NCBI RefSeq assembly: GCF_001718415.1
Contig: NZ_CP013378.1
Coordinates: 1,922,001 to 1,986,000 of the forward strand
Reading direction: 5' to 3'
DNA from: Burkholderia pseudomultivorans
GTDB taxonomy: Bacteria; Pseudomonadota; Gammaproteobacteria; Burkholderiales; Burkholderiaceae
DNA: 64,000 bases
In this document: one piece after another, positions 36,401 through 43,978 of the stretch
Numbering within the stretch: the stretch's first letter is position 1
Layout: each line of letters begins with the position of its first letter
Position numbers and translations under genes: made by a program
Notes under the pieces: model-generated
What the model was told of the DNA's origin: nothing
Database searches by the model: none
The model's input: the letters and a program-made list of their open reading frames with translations, nothing else

Positions 36401-37600
36401 TTGCATAATTGCGAATACATGGCTCATCGATACTTCGATGTCTACCGCTCGCTTCTGTTTGGCGGCATGCCTCGGCCGAGCGATAGTCGACCGAAAGTGG
36501 GAATTATTGTGCCTAATTCTCTGCTGAAAAATTATCAATTACAGAAAGCCCCCGCCTCGACGCATATCCGACTTGGCGAGAAAACACGGGATGGCTTCGA
36601 CCGAAGTATTCGATATGAGTATGTAAATGGCGATGCTCATATTGATCACCTGATCTCACGCTACGATGCTATTTTGATTCAACGGACAGCTCTGACGGGT
36701 AGTCGTGTTATTCCTGTCGTCGATGCTCTCACGGCTGCTGAAAAACCTCTTATTTTTGAGTTGGATGACGATTTGTTGGAGCGTGCGGAACGCGACGGGC
36801 AAACAGGCGGCGAATATGGAGAATATCTGAATTCTGTTCGTACTTTACTCACGCGATCATCATTAGTGACTGTTTCGACGGCCGAGCTCAAGACTCGATA
36901 CCAGGCGCTAAATGACAATATTGCGATTATTGAGAACGCTGTAAGCGAGAGACTCTGGTTGTCTCCTGTTCCGTCGCACGTGAGCGATCTGATCGGTAGA
37001 AAGAATCCCGGGGAGACATGGGCCGTCTACATGGGATCTAGTACACATAGTGAAGATCTCGCTCTTTTAAAAAATGCGGTGCGACAGGCCAATCGAAAGT
37101 GCCCTGGCCTTCGTCTTTTCACAATTGGTATCACCGGAGAGAAAGGAGACTGGTACGAGTCAATTCCGATTCCGGAGGATAAAAGAAATTATCCGGATTT
37201 CGTAAGATGGCTGCGCGGAATATTGAATGCAATGGATTTTGGTGTCGCCCCTCTCGTGGAGTCCAGTTTTAATGCGGCAAAATCCGATCTCAAATTTCTT
37301 GAGTACTCTGCTGCGAAGCTGCCGGTAATGTGTAGTCGGGTTAAACCCTACGTGGATGTTGTCATCCACGGTAAAAATGGTATGCTGGTCGAAAACAACG
37401 ATGAAGCATGGGAGTATGCTCTGTTATTTGCATGTCAAAATGCCAATAAAATGCTGGAAATGGCAAGGGAGGGTTTTGAGTATGCAAAGAATGAGCGCTC
37501 CGTGCGTCGTCAGTTGAGTGATTTCGATGCAGCGATCTATGCTCTGATTAGAGGTAAATCGACCGTGCGGCATGGATCTCTGGCAAGAAAGGTAAACTAA
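33443..37600 (+). CDS. Giant multi-domain glycosyltransferase (GT2 + two GT4-like domains)
   Basis: A 1385-residue protein. The N-terminal 275 residues carry three copies of a W-Y-x(4-5)-Y-x-D-type module (EEWYAREYPDV; KKWYASEYKDI; TKWYVDEYGAE) separated by a Lys/Ala-rich linker. Residues about 323-570 are a GT2 domain (IIIPVYNAPEEVEECLRSV; VFLNSDTKVTPGW; GEENDFCMRAGRLGW). About 605-1000 is a GT-B domain (ILYVLSTYTGGTPQTNQDL; LRILVPGNISNWKGAD; YCHTLTEMWSLGIPVLAYD). About 1017-1370 is a second GT-B-like domain (FNAAKSDLKFLEYSAAKLPV). It could add several sugars in turn and so build the repeat unit. Start GTG 33443 couples to the previous stop; ATG 33479, with GGGAGAG before it, is a real alternative. 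Confidence 0.86.
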   Translation: MTLINGSAGRVPMLNESQGFSKELDEEWYAREYPDVEISGLSPAEHYKKYGALLGRPPRPSTSVVADDSENVSPGALPKLFEDLRLITTHSLAKAREEVAIPTEGSAPTQELLRRQVPERVSTAASTELNAADAHSSKENKSAANIKLQPKADKKKAKADQSVQRESSAAGIATKPGSQGAVVVKQHYSLAEQISIAESSGLVNKKWYASEYKDIARRGAEPVSHFIRHGAREGRDPGPGFSTKWYVDEYGAEIPEGINPLIHYCLWGKSKGYLPKPKSRNSKVWWMAVLSSSGNGQDLFDEENILATRSVFDASNRLAKKDCLPAIIIPVYNAPEEVEECLRSVFLHTEKSCRIIVIDDASPDPKIKKILGKYKGKRNLEIHVNKKNLGFTRTVNRGISLAGRSDVVFLNSDTKVTPGWLRRLRIAAYSSRDIGTVTPFSNNAGAFSAPIAGPEESPVPEWLSLDEYARAIAHASRREYPEVPTGNGFCLYIRRDCLDEVGELDAVSFPRGYGEENDFCMRAGRLGWRHIIDDSSYVYHVRSASFGESKRDLMAAGRRVIDERYPNYSALIRESFNSQSIKRARDQVRIASDALGESGDEAKPRILYVLSTYTGGTPQTNQDLMQSINDRLETFVLRCNSKRMSLMYYLEGEYIEMETHILSSEIKAFPHRSEEYDVVIANWLVKYAIELVHVRHIAWHGFGLIEQAKNIGLPVVFSFHDFYTVCPTVNLLDETNTFCSGKCSSGKGECVHALWTEPDFPPLKNNAIHQWRIMFGNLLKRCDAFVTTAPSARDLMISTYPFLKDRIFEVIPHGRNFVDFYDIAADFNASEKLRILVPGNISNWKGADVVRYLSKHAESHNFEMHIMGSASDDLMSAPGIVYHGKYDREEFGEIVKRIDPHIGAVFSISLETYCHTLTEMWSLGIPVLAYDLGAAGDRIEETQAGWLAGDVSPEAALALILRLKDNPQDIEEKRSNVLAWQKSEGTLHNCEYMAHRYFDVYRSLLFGGMPRPSDSRPKVGIIVPNSLLKNYQLQKAPASTHIRLGEKTRDGFDRSIRYEYVNGDAHIDHLISRYDAILIQRTALTGSRVIPVVDALTAAEKPLIFELDDDLLERAERDGQTGGEYGEYLNSVRTLLTRSSLVTVSTAELKTRYQALNDNIAIIENAVSERLWLSPVPSHVSDLIGRKNPGETWAVYMGSSTHSEDLALLKNAVRQANRKCPGLRLFTIGITGEKGDWYESIPIPEDKRNYPDFVRWLRGILNAMDFGVAPLVESSFNAAKSDLKFLEYSAAKLPVMCSRVKPYVDVVIHGKNGMLVENNDEAWEYALLFACQNANKMLEMAREGFEYAKNERSVRRQLSDFDAAIYALIRGKSTVRHGSLARKVN

Positions 37601-37618
37601 TTTTATGGTGATCGAGTT

Positions 37619-38533
37619 TTGAAAATCGGAATTGCTGCCATATTTAAAAATGAATGTGAATTCATTCTTGAATGGATTGCATATCATCGTGCTATCGGCA
37701 TCGATTACTTTCTTATTGCTGACAATGAGAGTGAGGACGGCTCTGCCGAACTGCTTGGAAGCCTTGAGGCGGCTGGATTTATTCAGGCAATGCAATTTCA
37801 AAATCCGATTGACCAACGGCCGCAGTTGCCGGCATATTCACATATGCTGAAAGTTTGTCCGGAAGATGTGGATCTGCTTGCGTTCATTGATGCAGACGAA
37901 TTCATTCTTCCATTGGACGGGAGTGATTCGATACGATCTTTCTTCGGCCGAATATTCTCCGACGAAGCCGTGAGTGCGCTCGCCCTGAATTGGGCAACTT
38001 ATGGGTCATGTGGTCAGGTTTTTGCTACCAATGAATTGGTGATCGATAGATTCACCAAAATGGCAGAAAAGGATTTTGGAGTAAATAATCATTACAAGAG
38101 TATTGTGCGTCCCGCGAGAGTTGATTTTTTTGAAAACCCACATCATGCGAAGCTGATTGGCGGCCGTTTCGTTGACTCGATCGGAAATGATGTCGTTTAT
38201 CATGAGCGACACGGGCACGGATTAAGTCGAGATGTGGTTTGGGGTGGGGCGCGCGTAAATCATTACGCGGTAAAATCGCTCGAGGAGTTTTTGGTTGGTA
38301 AAAGTCGGAAGGGGAGTGCGAGTCGGGCATCGAGAGTTAAGCATGCTGATTATTTTTATCGCCATGATAAAAATGATGTCGTGTCAGAGATCCCACGGTC
38401 ACTCCATTCCAGGGTTTTGGCGGAGCTTGAGTTAATAAAATCTGGATTGGAAAGAGTGAGGGAGTCAGAGGAGAGCCGAGCGAGCGACAAACCCCCTGCG
38501 TTGAAAAGGATTATGAAAATTATCGGCTTTTGA
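37619..38533 (+). CDS. Glycosyltransferase, GT2/GT92-like
   Basis: A 304-residue protein whose start (IAAIFKNECEFILEWIAYHR) is the signature of the GT92/DUF23-like Glyco_tranf_2_4 group. ADNESEDGSAELL and AFIDADEFILPLDG supply the nucleotide and metal sites. Near the end HADYFYRHDKNDV is typical. The start is a TTG, since the upstream ATG at 37605 runs into a stop after five codons. It follows the giant transferase by 18 bp and is likely co-transcribed. Substrate unknown. Confidence 0.84.
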   Translation: MKIGIAAIFKNECEFILEWIAYHRAIGIDYFLIADNESEDGSAELLGSLEAAGFIQAMQFQNPIDQRPQLPAYSHMLKVCPEDVDLLAFIDADEFILPLDGSDSIRSFFGRIFSDEAVSALALNWATYGSCGQVFATNELVIDRFTKMAEKDFGVNNHYKSIVRPARVDFFENPHHAKLIGGRFVDSIGNDVVYHERHGHGLSRDVVWGGARVNHYAVKSLEEFLVGKSRKGSASRASRVKHADYFYRHDKNDVVSEIPRSLHSRVLAELELIKSGLERVRESEESRASDKPPALKRIMKIIGF

Positions 38534-38694
38534 TTTACGTGGCGAAGCATGAGAAATTTTGGTTCTTGTTGTTGGGGAATTATATTTTTGAACGCTTCGT
38601 CGATTTTTGATTGACGATGTTGCAGGTCTAAAGTATTCGGGATGGCAAGTAGTTGGTTCTTGGTGGATTTAATTTTTCAAATGGAGGTTGAGCT

Positions 38695-39609
38695 ATGTAT
38701 AGTCAACTGCTTGTTGCTTTTGGTCATGATGGAGTGCGTCTGATGTTTGGGCGGGGGCGGCAACTTTCGGCCGCTGGCAAAGGATTTGGGGCATTTTTTT
38801 GTGGGTTGCTCTTTTTGCTATTCATGAGCGAGCGGAGTGTCGCAGCCTCGGCTCTCCGGGAAGCTGATTTTGGTGATCGCGGTGGGCAGGTTACTCAATT
38901 CAATGAGCATTACCGTTTATTTAAGCGTGACGGGCAAACGTTTAACATGCCCTATCAAGGGCAAGCTGCGCCACCTCAGGTGAGTGACAAGGCCTCGAAA
39001 ATTGGTGGGCGGTCGTTGAAGCTGACTATTGGCCCTTCCGCGCCCGGGCAAACAACGAATGATCGATCGGAATTTACCCTTGTACATCAAGGGGATCCCT
39101 TGGCGCTGCGCCTTGGCGAGGAACGCTATATGGGATTTTCGATTTTCTTTGATAAGGATTCTTTTCCCCCTCCAAAAGGGGAGATTATCGTTAGCCAGAT
39201 TTGGCAGCCTTTCAAGGAAGAGAAGGCCGGTCCCGCGGCGTTCATCGTAATGGTTCCCGAAAAAGACGATTTGAGCTTTACACTCGCCACTCGTGATGAT
39301 AGGAGCGAGAAATCGACGCAAGTGAATTTGGGACATCCCCGTTTTCTCCGAAATCAGTGGAATTCGGTGGTTCTCCATGTGCTGCCTAGAGCGATAAATG
39401 ATCCGGACGGACCGGGTTTGATCGAGATGTGGCTCAATGGAGTATATCTTGGGGGATCTAAACGAACTTGGGGGCATGCATCATCGAATTTCCTTAATAC
39501 CTTTGATGTGAGAGTCGGTCTATACGGAAATCCTCAGCCTGTAGCACATACTATTTGGATTGATCAGTTGCGCTGGGGAACATCGCGAGAAGCGGTTACG
39601 CCGCATTGA
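38695..39609 (+). CDS. Secreted polysaccharide lyase (heparin-lyase-I-like fold)
   Basis: A 304-residue exported protein. A membrane/signal segment lies at about residues 29-53 (GFGAFFCGLLFLLFMSERSVAASA), giving cleavage after ASA or AAS; the n-region is long, so the true start may be the in-frame ATG for MFGRGRQ. The mature part has the jelly-roll pattern of the Polysacc_lyase group (RSEFTLVHQG; YMGFSIFFDKDSFP; GLIEMWLNGVYLGG; FDVRVGLYGNPQP). Such enzymes cleave uronate-containing chains by beta-elimination. A lyase inside an export locus suggests trimming, clearing periplasmic mis-targeted chain, or capsule release. Ribosome site GGAGG at 38681. Confidence 0.8.
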   Translation: MYSQLLVAFGHDGVRLMFGRGRQLSAAGKGFGAFFCGLLFLLFMSERSVAASALREADFGDRGGQVTQFNEHYRLFKRDGQTFNMPYQGQAAPPQVSDKASKIGGRSLKLTIGPSAPGQTTNDRSEFTLVHQGDPLALRLGEERYMGFSIFFDKDSFPPPKGEIIVSQIWQPFKEEKAGPAAFIVMVPEKDDLSFTLATRDDRSEKSTQVNLGHPRFLRNQWNSVVLHVLPRAINDPDGPGLIEMWLNGVYLGGSKRTWGHASSNFLNTFDVRVGLYGNPQPVAHTIWIDQLRWGTSREAVTPH

Positions 39610-39951
39610 TGCCACTGCTCTCGTATCGAGACGTCGGATTTAGATGTTCGCGTTCGACGTCTCCATAAGTGCCCAAATTGGAGCGATATCAAATCGCCGT
39701 TGATTGCGTATTGGGGCAGGCGAGGCGGCTGATTTGTGACGAGGTGCGATCGATAGCTCCCGGTGTACCAACTATCGATCTATACGGCCGGTGTGGTGTA
39801 TGAAACCAACGCACCTTCCACCCTTGGACAAACAGGTCGAAGCTCCAGACGTCCTGGAGGCTGCCAGGTGTTCGGGCCCCGTTAATTTTGATGTACACTT
39901 CACAATCCTACGTTCTCATGACGTAGATAGAAAATTACTTCCCTGAAAGTT
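39610..39951. other. Non-coding gap with an inverted repeat and a possible transposase remnant
   Basis: A 342-bp gap between the lyase and the GT61 gene. GAGACGTCG (39628-39636) and CGACGTCTC (39655-39663) form a 9-bp inverted repeat. GC is higher than in the genes around it. A minus-strand fragment resembles part of an IS6-type transposase (see the separate entry). No intact gene. Confidence 0.5.
39690..39925 (-). pseudogene. Possible IS6-family transposase fragment
   Basis: Read on the minus strand, the frame contains CEVYIKINGARTP and, 13 residues later, SFDLFVQ. This recalls the DE-V-[FY]-I-K-I-N-G and (V)LD-[IV]-L-V-Q blocks around the catalytic aspartate of IS6-family transposases. The rest is not recognisable, and no ends or inverted repeats were seen. 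The higher GC than the neighbouring genes fits a foreign scrap. A short match like this can arise by chance, so the confidence is low. Confidence 0.3.
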
Positions 39952-41178
39952 ATGGCCAACGAAAAAGAAGTGGCGCTGTCTTCCATTTCGCTTACACAAA
40001 AAAATCTTCCGGTCGTTAAAGATATTAACGAAGGATTATCTTCTCAAGTGGATTGCGAGGTCGCTATTTCGTCGCATACAATCGCAAATCCCGGTGTTGG
40101 CGTATTTGATGAGTTGGACTTGGAAAGCGAGCTCCAAGGTGAGGAGAGGGGAAATGCCATTTTTTTGCCGGAATGTTGGAGAAGTAATAATTTCGCTATT
40201 GATAATGTTTCTCTTTCTTTTTTAAGTCGGCCGTATGTTTTTGGCGGACGTATAAGTCGACGTGTAGCTGGATTCCATTTTTTTGGGCAAACGATTGTCA
40301 CGTCGGATGGCCGTCTGATTGATGGCTCGTATGGAACGATGGATGGAAACCGAGATTTGCCTGGCGATATTTTGCATAAAGAAGCGAGCGAGTTTAGGTA
40401 TCAAGGCCCTCAGTTCGCGGAGGAACTGCCTGGTGTTTATTATTTGATTGGCAATGTTCATCGGCACTTCGGACACGTACTGCTCGAAGGTTTGACGCGG
40501 CTCTGGGCGCTCCCATTTTTTGAAGAAAATCCGTCGGTTCGATTTGCTATATACGAAGATGAAATAAAACCATTTGCGCTGACACTGCTTGAACTCGCCG
40601 GAGTTGACCTGGACAGAATAGTGACGGTACCCAAGGCTGCTATCTTGGAAAAGCTTGTGGTGCCGTCGCCTTCCATGCGTTCGCATCGTTGGATTGCACC
40701 GCAGCAAATGGACGTCTGGCGCACAATTTCCGCCCATGCTGCAGGAGTTTCTCCTGGTCGTCCGACAAGGAAGGTGTACCTGTCACGAAAATCTGTTCCC
40801 GACCGGCCGTTGACAAATGAGCTCGAGGTGGAGAATTTCTTTGTCAAGCAGGGATTTGAAGTGATTTGTCCCGAGGCGATTGGCCTGAAAGAGCAGATAA
40901 AAATCGCAAACGAATCTTGTGTTTTGGCCGGCCCTGTTGGAAGTCAGATGTATCTTGCTGCCTTTCAGCAGAAAGGCTCAGGTTGCTTTGTGGTGGCGCC
41001 ACGGAATTTTTATTTGAGAGATGATAGTTTAATAGCATCTGCGAATAACGCGCGCCTCCGAGTTTGCTTTGGGTCGTCGATTGATTTTAAAAAGCCAAAG
41101 GAAGAGCGGGGTTGGTTTGTTGATGTTGAGAAATTGGAGAGGTCGTACTCGATTTTTGAGGGTGGAGTCGAGTTGTAG
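39952..41178 (+). CDS. Glycosyltransferase, family 61
   Basis: A 408-residue protein with the GT61 (DUF563) layout. The motif YYLIGNVHRHFGHVLLEGLTRLWAL lies near residues 163-187 (shown only as its landmark; G-H-x-L-L-E is the key part). PSMRSHRWI is followed by RKVYLSRKSVPDRPLTNE and the C-terminal VLAGPVGSQMYLAAFQ, with the usual G-S-x-x-x-x-x-x-F end. Bacterial GT61 proteins transfer xylose or other sugars in surface polysaccharides; the donor here is unknown. It is the last low-GC gene before the IS element. Confidence 0.85.
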   Translation: MANEKEVALSSISLTQKNLPVVKDINEGLSSQVDCEVAISSHTIANPGVGVFDELDLESELQGEERGNAIFLPECWRSNNFAIDNVSLSFLSRPYVFGGRISRRVAGFHFFGQTIVTSDGRLIDGSYGTMDGNRDLPGDILHKEASEFRYQGPQFAEELPGVYYLIGNVHRHFGHVLLEGLTRLWALPFFEENPSVRFAIYEDEIKPFALTLLELAGVDLDRIVTVPKAAILEKLVVPSPSMRSHRWIAPQQMDVWRTISAHAAGVSPGRPTRKVYLSRKSVPDRPLTNELEVENFFVKQGFEVICPEAIGLKEQIKIANESCVLAGPVGSQMYLAAFQQKGSGCFVVAPRNFYLRDDSLIASANNARLRVCFGSSIDFKKPKEERGWFVDVEKLERSYSIFEGGVEL

Positions 41179-41379
41179 ATTTGGATGGAGGTAAAGTCGA
41201 TCCCCGTCGCGTGTTGTTGATGTGCGTTTTGAATGCCCATGACGTGACGTGGAGTGAGATTTCGTTAGTTCGAGTCAGGAAATTTTTTATTGACTTAAAA
41301 AATATCGAGATTGATGCGGTTGAGTGTATATGCAACCGTATTGGCTGTGCGCATTTCCGTGTGACATCGCGGATTTTGT

Positions 41380-41387
41380 GTCGAGGC
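41380..41387. repeat. Target-site duplication, left copy
   Basis: GTCGAGGC directly before the IS left end; the same 8 bases follow the right end at 42732-42739. Confidence 0.88.
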
Positions 41388-42731
41388 GGGCCTGTCAGGA
41401 ATTTTGTGTTTAAGGCATAACATGCTCCCAAGGAGAGTTTATGCCTCGCAAACCGAAAGCCCAGCCGGCGGCTCTGCCGGCGATTCCGGCCGAGCTGCTC
41501 GAGCAGTTCGGCAACGGTCCGATGACGGCCGAAGCCATCAACGCCGCGACGCTGGCGCTCAAGAAGGCGCTGATCGAACGGGCGCTGGGCGGCGAGATGA
41601 ACCATCATCTCGGCTACCCTCCCGGTGCTGCCAAGCCGGTCAACGCCACGAATCAGCGCAACGGCAAAGGGGCCAAGACGGTTCTGACCGAAGACGGCCC
41701 GATCCGTATCGAGGTGCCGCGTGACCGCGACGGCAGCTTCGAACCCATCCTGATTCCCAAGCACGAACGGCGCTTCACGGGCTTCGACGACAAGATCGTC
41801 GCCATGTATGCCCGAGGCATGACCGTACGCGAGATTCAGGGCTTCTTGCTGGAACAGTACGGCACCGAGGTCTCGCCCGACTTCATCAGTTCGGTCACCG
41901 ACGAGGTCATGGCCGAAGTAACCGCCTGGCAGGCCCGACCGCTTGAGCCGATGTATCCGGTCGTGTTTTTCGACGCACTGCGGGTCAAGATTCGCGAAGA
42001 CGCCGTCGTGCGCAACAAGGCGGTCTATCTGGCGCTGGGCGTGCTGCCCGACGGCACGCGGGAAATCCTGGGCCTGTGGATCGAGAATACCGAGGGGGCC
42101 AAGTTCTGGATGAAGGTGTTCAACGATCTGAAGACGCGCGGCGTTCACGACATCCTGATTGCCGTCACGGACGGGCTCAAGGGCATGCCCGAAGCGCTGG
42201 CCGCCGTGTTCCCGGCCACCACGCTGCAGACCTGCATCGTCCACCTCATCCGCAACAGCCTCGATTACGCCAGTTGGAAGGACCGCCGAGGCTTGGCCGC
42301 GGCGATCAAGCCGATCTACGCCGCTCCCAGCGCGGAAGCCGCTCAGGCCGAACTCGATGCGTTTGCGGATGGGCCGTGGGGTCAGAAATTCCCGACTGTC
42401 AGTAGCGCGTGGCGCAACGCCTGGGATCGCGTGATCCCGTTCTTTGCGTTTCCGCCGGGTGTGCGCAAGATCATTTACACGACGAACGCGATTGAAAATA
42501 TCAACTCGCAGTTGCGCAAGATCATCAAGACCCGTGGTCACTTCCCGACCGACGAGGCTGCCACCAAGCTCATCTGGCTGGCCTTGCGCAACATCACCGC
42601 GAACTGGGGGAGCGCCGCTCACGACTGGAAGACGGCCATGAACCAATTCGCTATCCTTTACGCAGATCGATTCGTTCGGCCTTCCGTGTAATTACTCCAC
42701 CCGCCTTGAACACGGAAATCCTGACACCCCC
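41388..42731 (+). mobile_element. IS256-family insertion sequence, complete (1344 bp)
   Basis: The left end GGGCCTGTCAGGA and the right end (reverse complement GGGGGTGTCAGGA) begin matching imperfect inverted repeats of about 29 bp, running to AAGGC on both sides (41388-41416 and 42703-42731). One intact transposase gene fills the element. An 8-bp duplication GTCGAGGC flanks it, so it arrived by simple transposition and has not been rearranged since. The family is well known in Burkholderia (IS406 is one example), but I cannot name this copy. Confidence 0.92.
41441..42691 (+). CDS. IS256-family transposase (Mutator type)
   Basis: A 416-residue DDE transposase. Early on it has ALGGEMNHHLGY, a family landmark, and ARGMTVREIQGFLLEQYG. 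The first catalytic Asp is in VVFFDALRVKIRED, the second in ILIAVTDGLKGMPEAL, and the Glu in YTTNAIENINSQLRK. C-x(2)-H occurs in QTCIVHLIRNSL, as expected. All key residues are present and the frame is intact, so it is probably active. GC is much higher than in the GT61 gene just upstream. Confidence 0.97.
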   Translation: MPRKPKAQPAALPAIPAELLEQFGNGPMTAEAINAATLALKKALIERALGGEMNHHLGYPPGAAKPVNATNQRNGKGAKTVLTEDGPIRIEVPRDRDGSFEPILIPKHERRFTGFDDKIVAMYARGMTVREIQGFLLEQYGTEVSPDFISSVTDEVMAEVTAWQARPLEPMYPVVFFDALRVKIREDAVVRNKAVYLALGVLPDGTREILGLWIENTEGAKFWMKVFNDLKTRGVHDILIAVTDGLKGMPEALAAVFPATTLQTCIVHLIRNSLDYASWKDRRGLAAAIKPIYAAPSAEAAQAELDAFADGPWGQKFPTVSSAWRNAWDRVIPFFAFPPGVRKIIYTTNAIENINSQLRKIIKTRGHFPTDEAATKLIWLALRNITANWGSAAHDWKTAMNQFAILYADRFVRPSV

Positions 42732-42739
42732 GTCGAGGC
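42732..42739. repeat. Target-site duplication, right copy
   Basis: GTCGAGGC directly after the IS right end; matches 41380-41387. Confidence 0.88.
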
Positions 42740-42756
42740 GGACAGCGTATGCGGTT

Positions 42757-43923
42757 TTAGTCGCTGCCAAAGAGATCTCGGGTATACACCTTTTCAACAA
42801 CATCGTCCAAAGCCGAAGTCAGACGATTGCTAATAATCACATCCGATTCCTTCTTGAACGCCTCAAGATCCTCGACGACCCGCGAATGGAAGAATTCTGC
42901 TTCCTTCAGCGCCGGTTCATACACGATAACCTCGACCCCCTTCGCCTTGATCCGTTTCATCACCCCCTGAATGCTTGACGCACGGAAGTTGTCCGAGCCG
43001 CTCTTCATGATAAGCCGATAGATCCCGACGACCTTCGGCTTGCGGCGCAATACGTCTTCGGCAATGAAATCCTTGCGCGTGGTGTTGGACGCGACGATCG
43101 CCTGGATCAGGTTCTGCGGCACCGCCTTGTAGTTGGCGAGAAGCTGCTTGGTGTCCTTTGGCAGGCAGTAACCGCCGTAACCGAACGACGGGTTGTTGTA
43201 GTGGTCACCGATGCGCGGATCGAGACACACGCCGTCGATGATCTGGCGCGTATCCAGGCCGTGCGTCGCAGCGTACGTATCGAGTTCGTTGAAATACGAC
43301 ACACGCATCGCGAGGTAGGTATTCGCGAACAGCTTGATGGCTTCGGCCTCGGTCGAGTCGGTGAAGAGGACGGAGATATCCTTCTTGATCGCCCCTTCCT
43401 GGAGCAGTTCGGCAAACACCTTCGCCCGTTCCGATCGCTCGCCGACGATGATGCGCGACGGATGCAGGTTGTCGTGCAACGCTCGGCCTTCGCGCAGGAA
43501 TTCAGGGGAGAAAATCACGCGGTCGCAATTCAGCTCCTGCCGAATCTTCGCGGTATAACCGACCGGCACGGTCGACTTGATCACCATCACCGCCTTCGGA
43601 TTGATCGCCTGGACGTCCTTGATTACGGCCTCGATCGAGCGCGTGTTGAAGTAATTGGTCTCGGGATCGTAGTCCGTCGGAGTCGCGATGACGACGTAGT
43701 CCGCTCCTTCATAGGCATCGTGCTTGTCCAGCGTCGCGCGGAAATTCAGTTGCTTGTTCGCAAGATAGTCTTCGATCTCGGCATCGATGATCGGAGACTG
43801 CTTGCGATTAAGCAGTTCGACCTTCTCGGCAACGATGTCCAGCGCGACGACTTCGTGATGCTGAGCCAGCAGGATGCCGTTGGAAAGTCCGACGTAGCCG
43901 GTACCGGCAATAGCGATTTTCAT
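42757..43923 (-). CDS. ugd: UDP-glucose 6-dehydrogenase
   Basis: A 388-residue nucleotide-sugar dehydrogenase that oxidises UDP-glucose to UDP-glucuronate with two NAD. The N-terminal Rossmann motif is [20 protein letters not shown] and [14 protein letters not shown] follow, and the catalytic cysteine is in [12 protein letters not shown] near residue 253. It is of the short E. coli type, 388 residues like Ugd there. It faces the GT genes across the IS element, and supplies uronic acid for the capsule; this fits with the polysaccharide lyase upstream. GC is between that of the island and the core. Confidence 0.95.
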   Translation of the reverse strand: MKIAIAGTGYVGLSNGILLAQHHEVVALDIVAEKVELLNRKQSPIIDAEIEDYLANKQLNFRATLDKHDAYEGADYVVIATPTDYDPETNYFNTRSIEAVIKDVQAINPKAVMVIKSTVPVGYTAKIRQELNCDRVIFSPEFLREGRALHDNLHPSRIIVGERSERAKVFAELLQEGAIKKDISVLFTDSTEAEAIKLFANTYLAMRVSYFNELDTYAATHGLDTRQIIDGVCLDPRIGDHYNNPSFGYGGYCLPKDTKQLLANYKAVPQNLIQAIVASNTTRKDFIAEDVLRRKPKVVGIYRLIMKSGSDNFRASSIQGVMKRIKAKGVEVIVYEPALKEAEFFHSRVVEDLEAFKKESDVIISNRLTSALDDVVEKVYTRDLFGSD

Positions 43924-43978
43924 GATTTATCGTTTATTGAATTTGAACGAGAGTGGCCCTTGACCCAACCTACGGCAG

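Noticed and set aside
41181..41420. Small plus-strand frame of 79 codons running into the IS left end
   Set aside because: It crosses the IS boundary, has no ribosome site and no recognisable protein features.
41087..42646. Minus-strand frame of 519 codons over the transposase
   Set aside because: Antisense of the IS256 transposase; no start signal or homology recognised.
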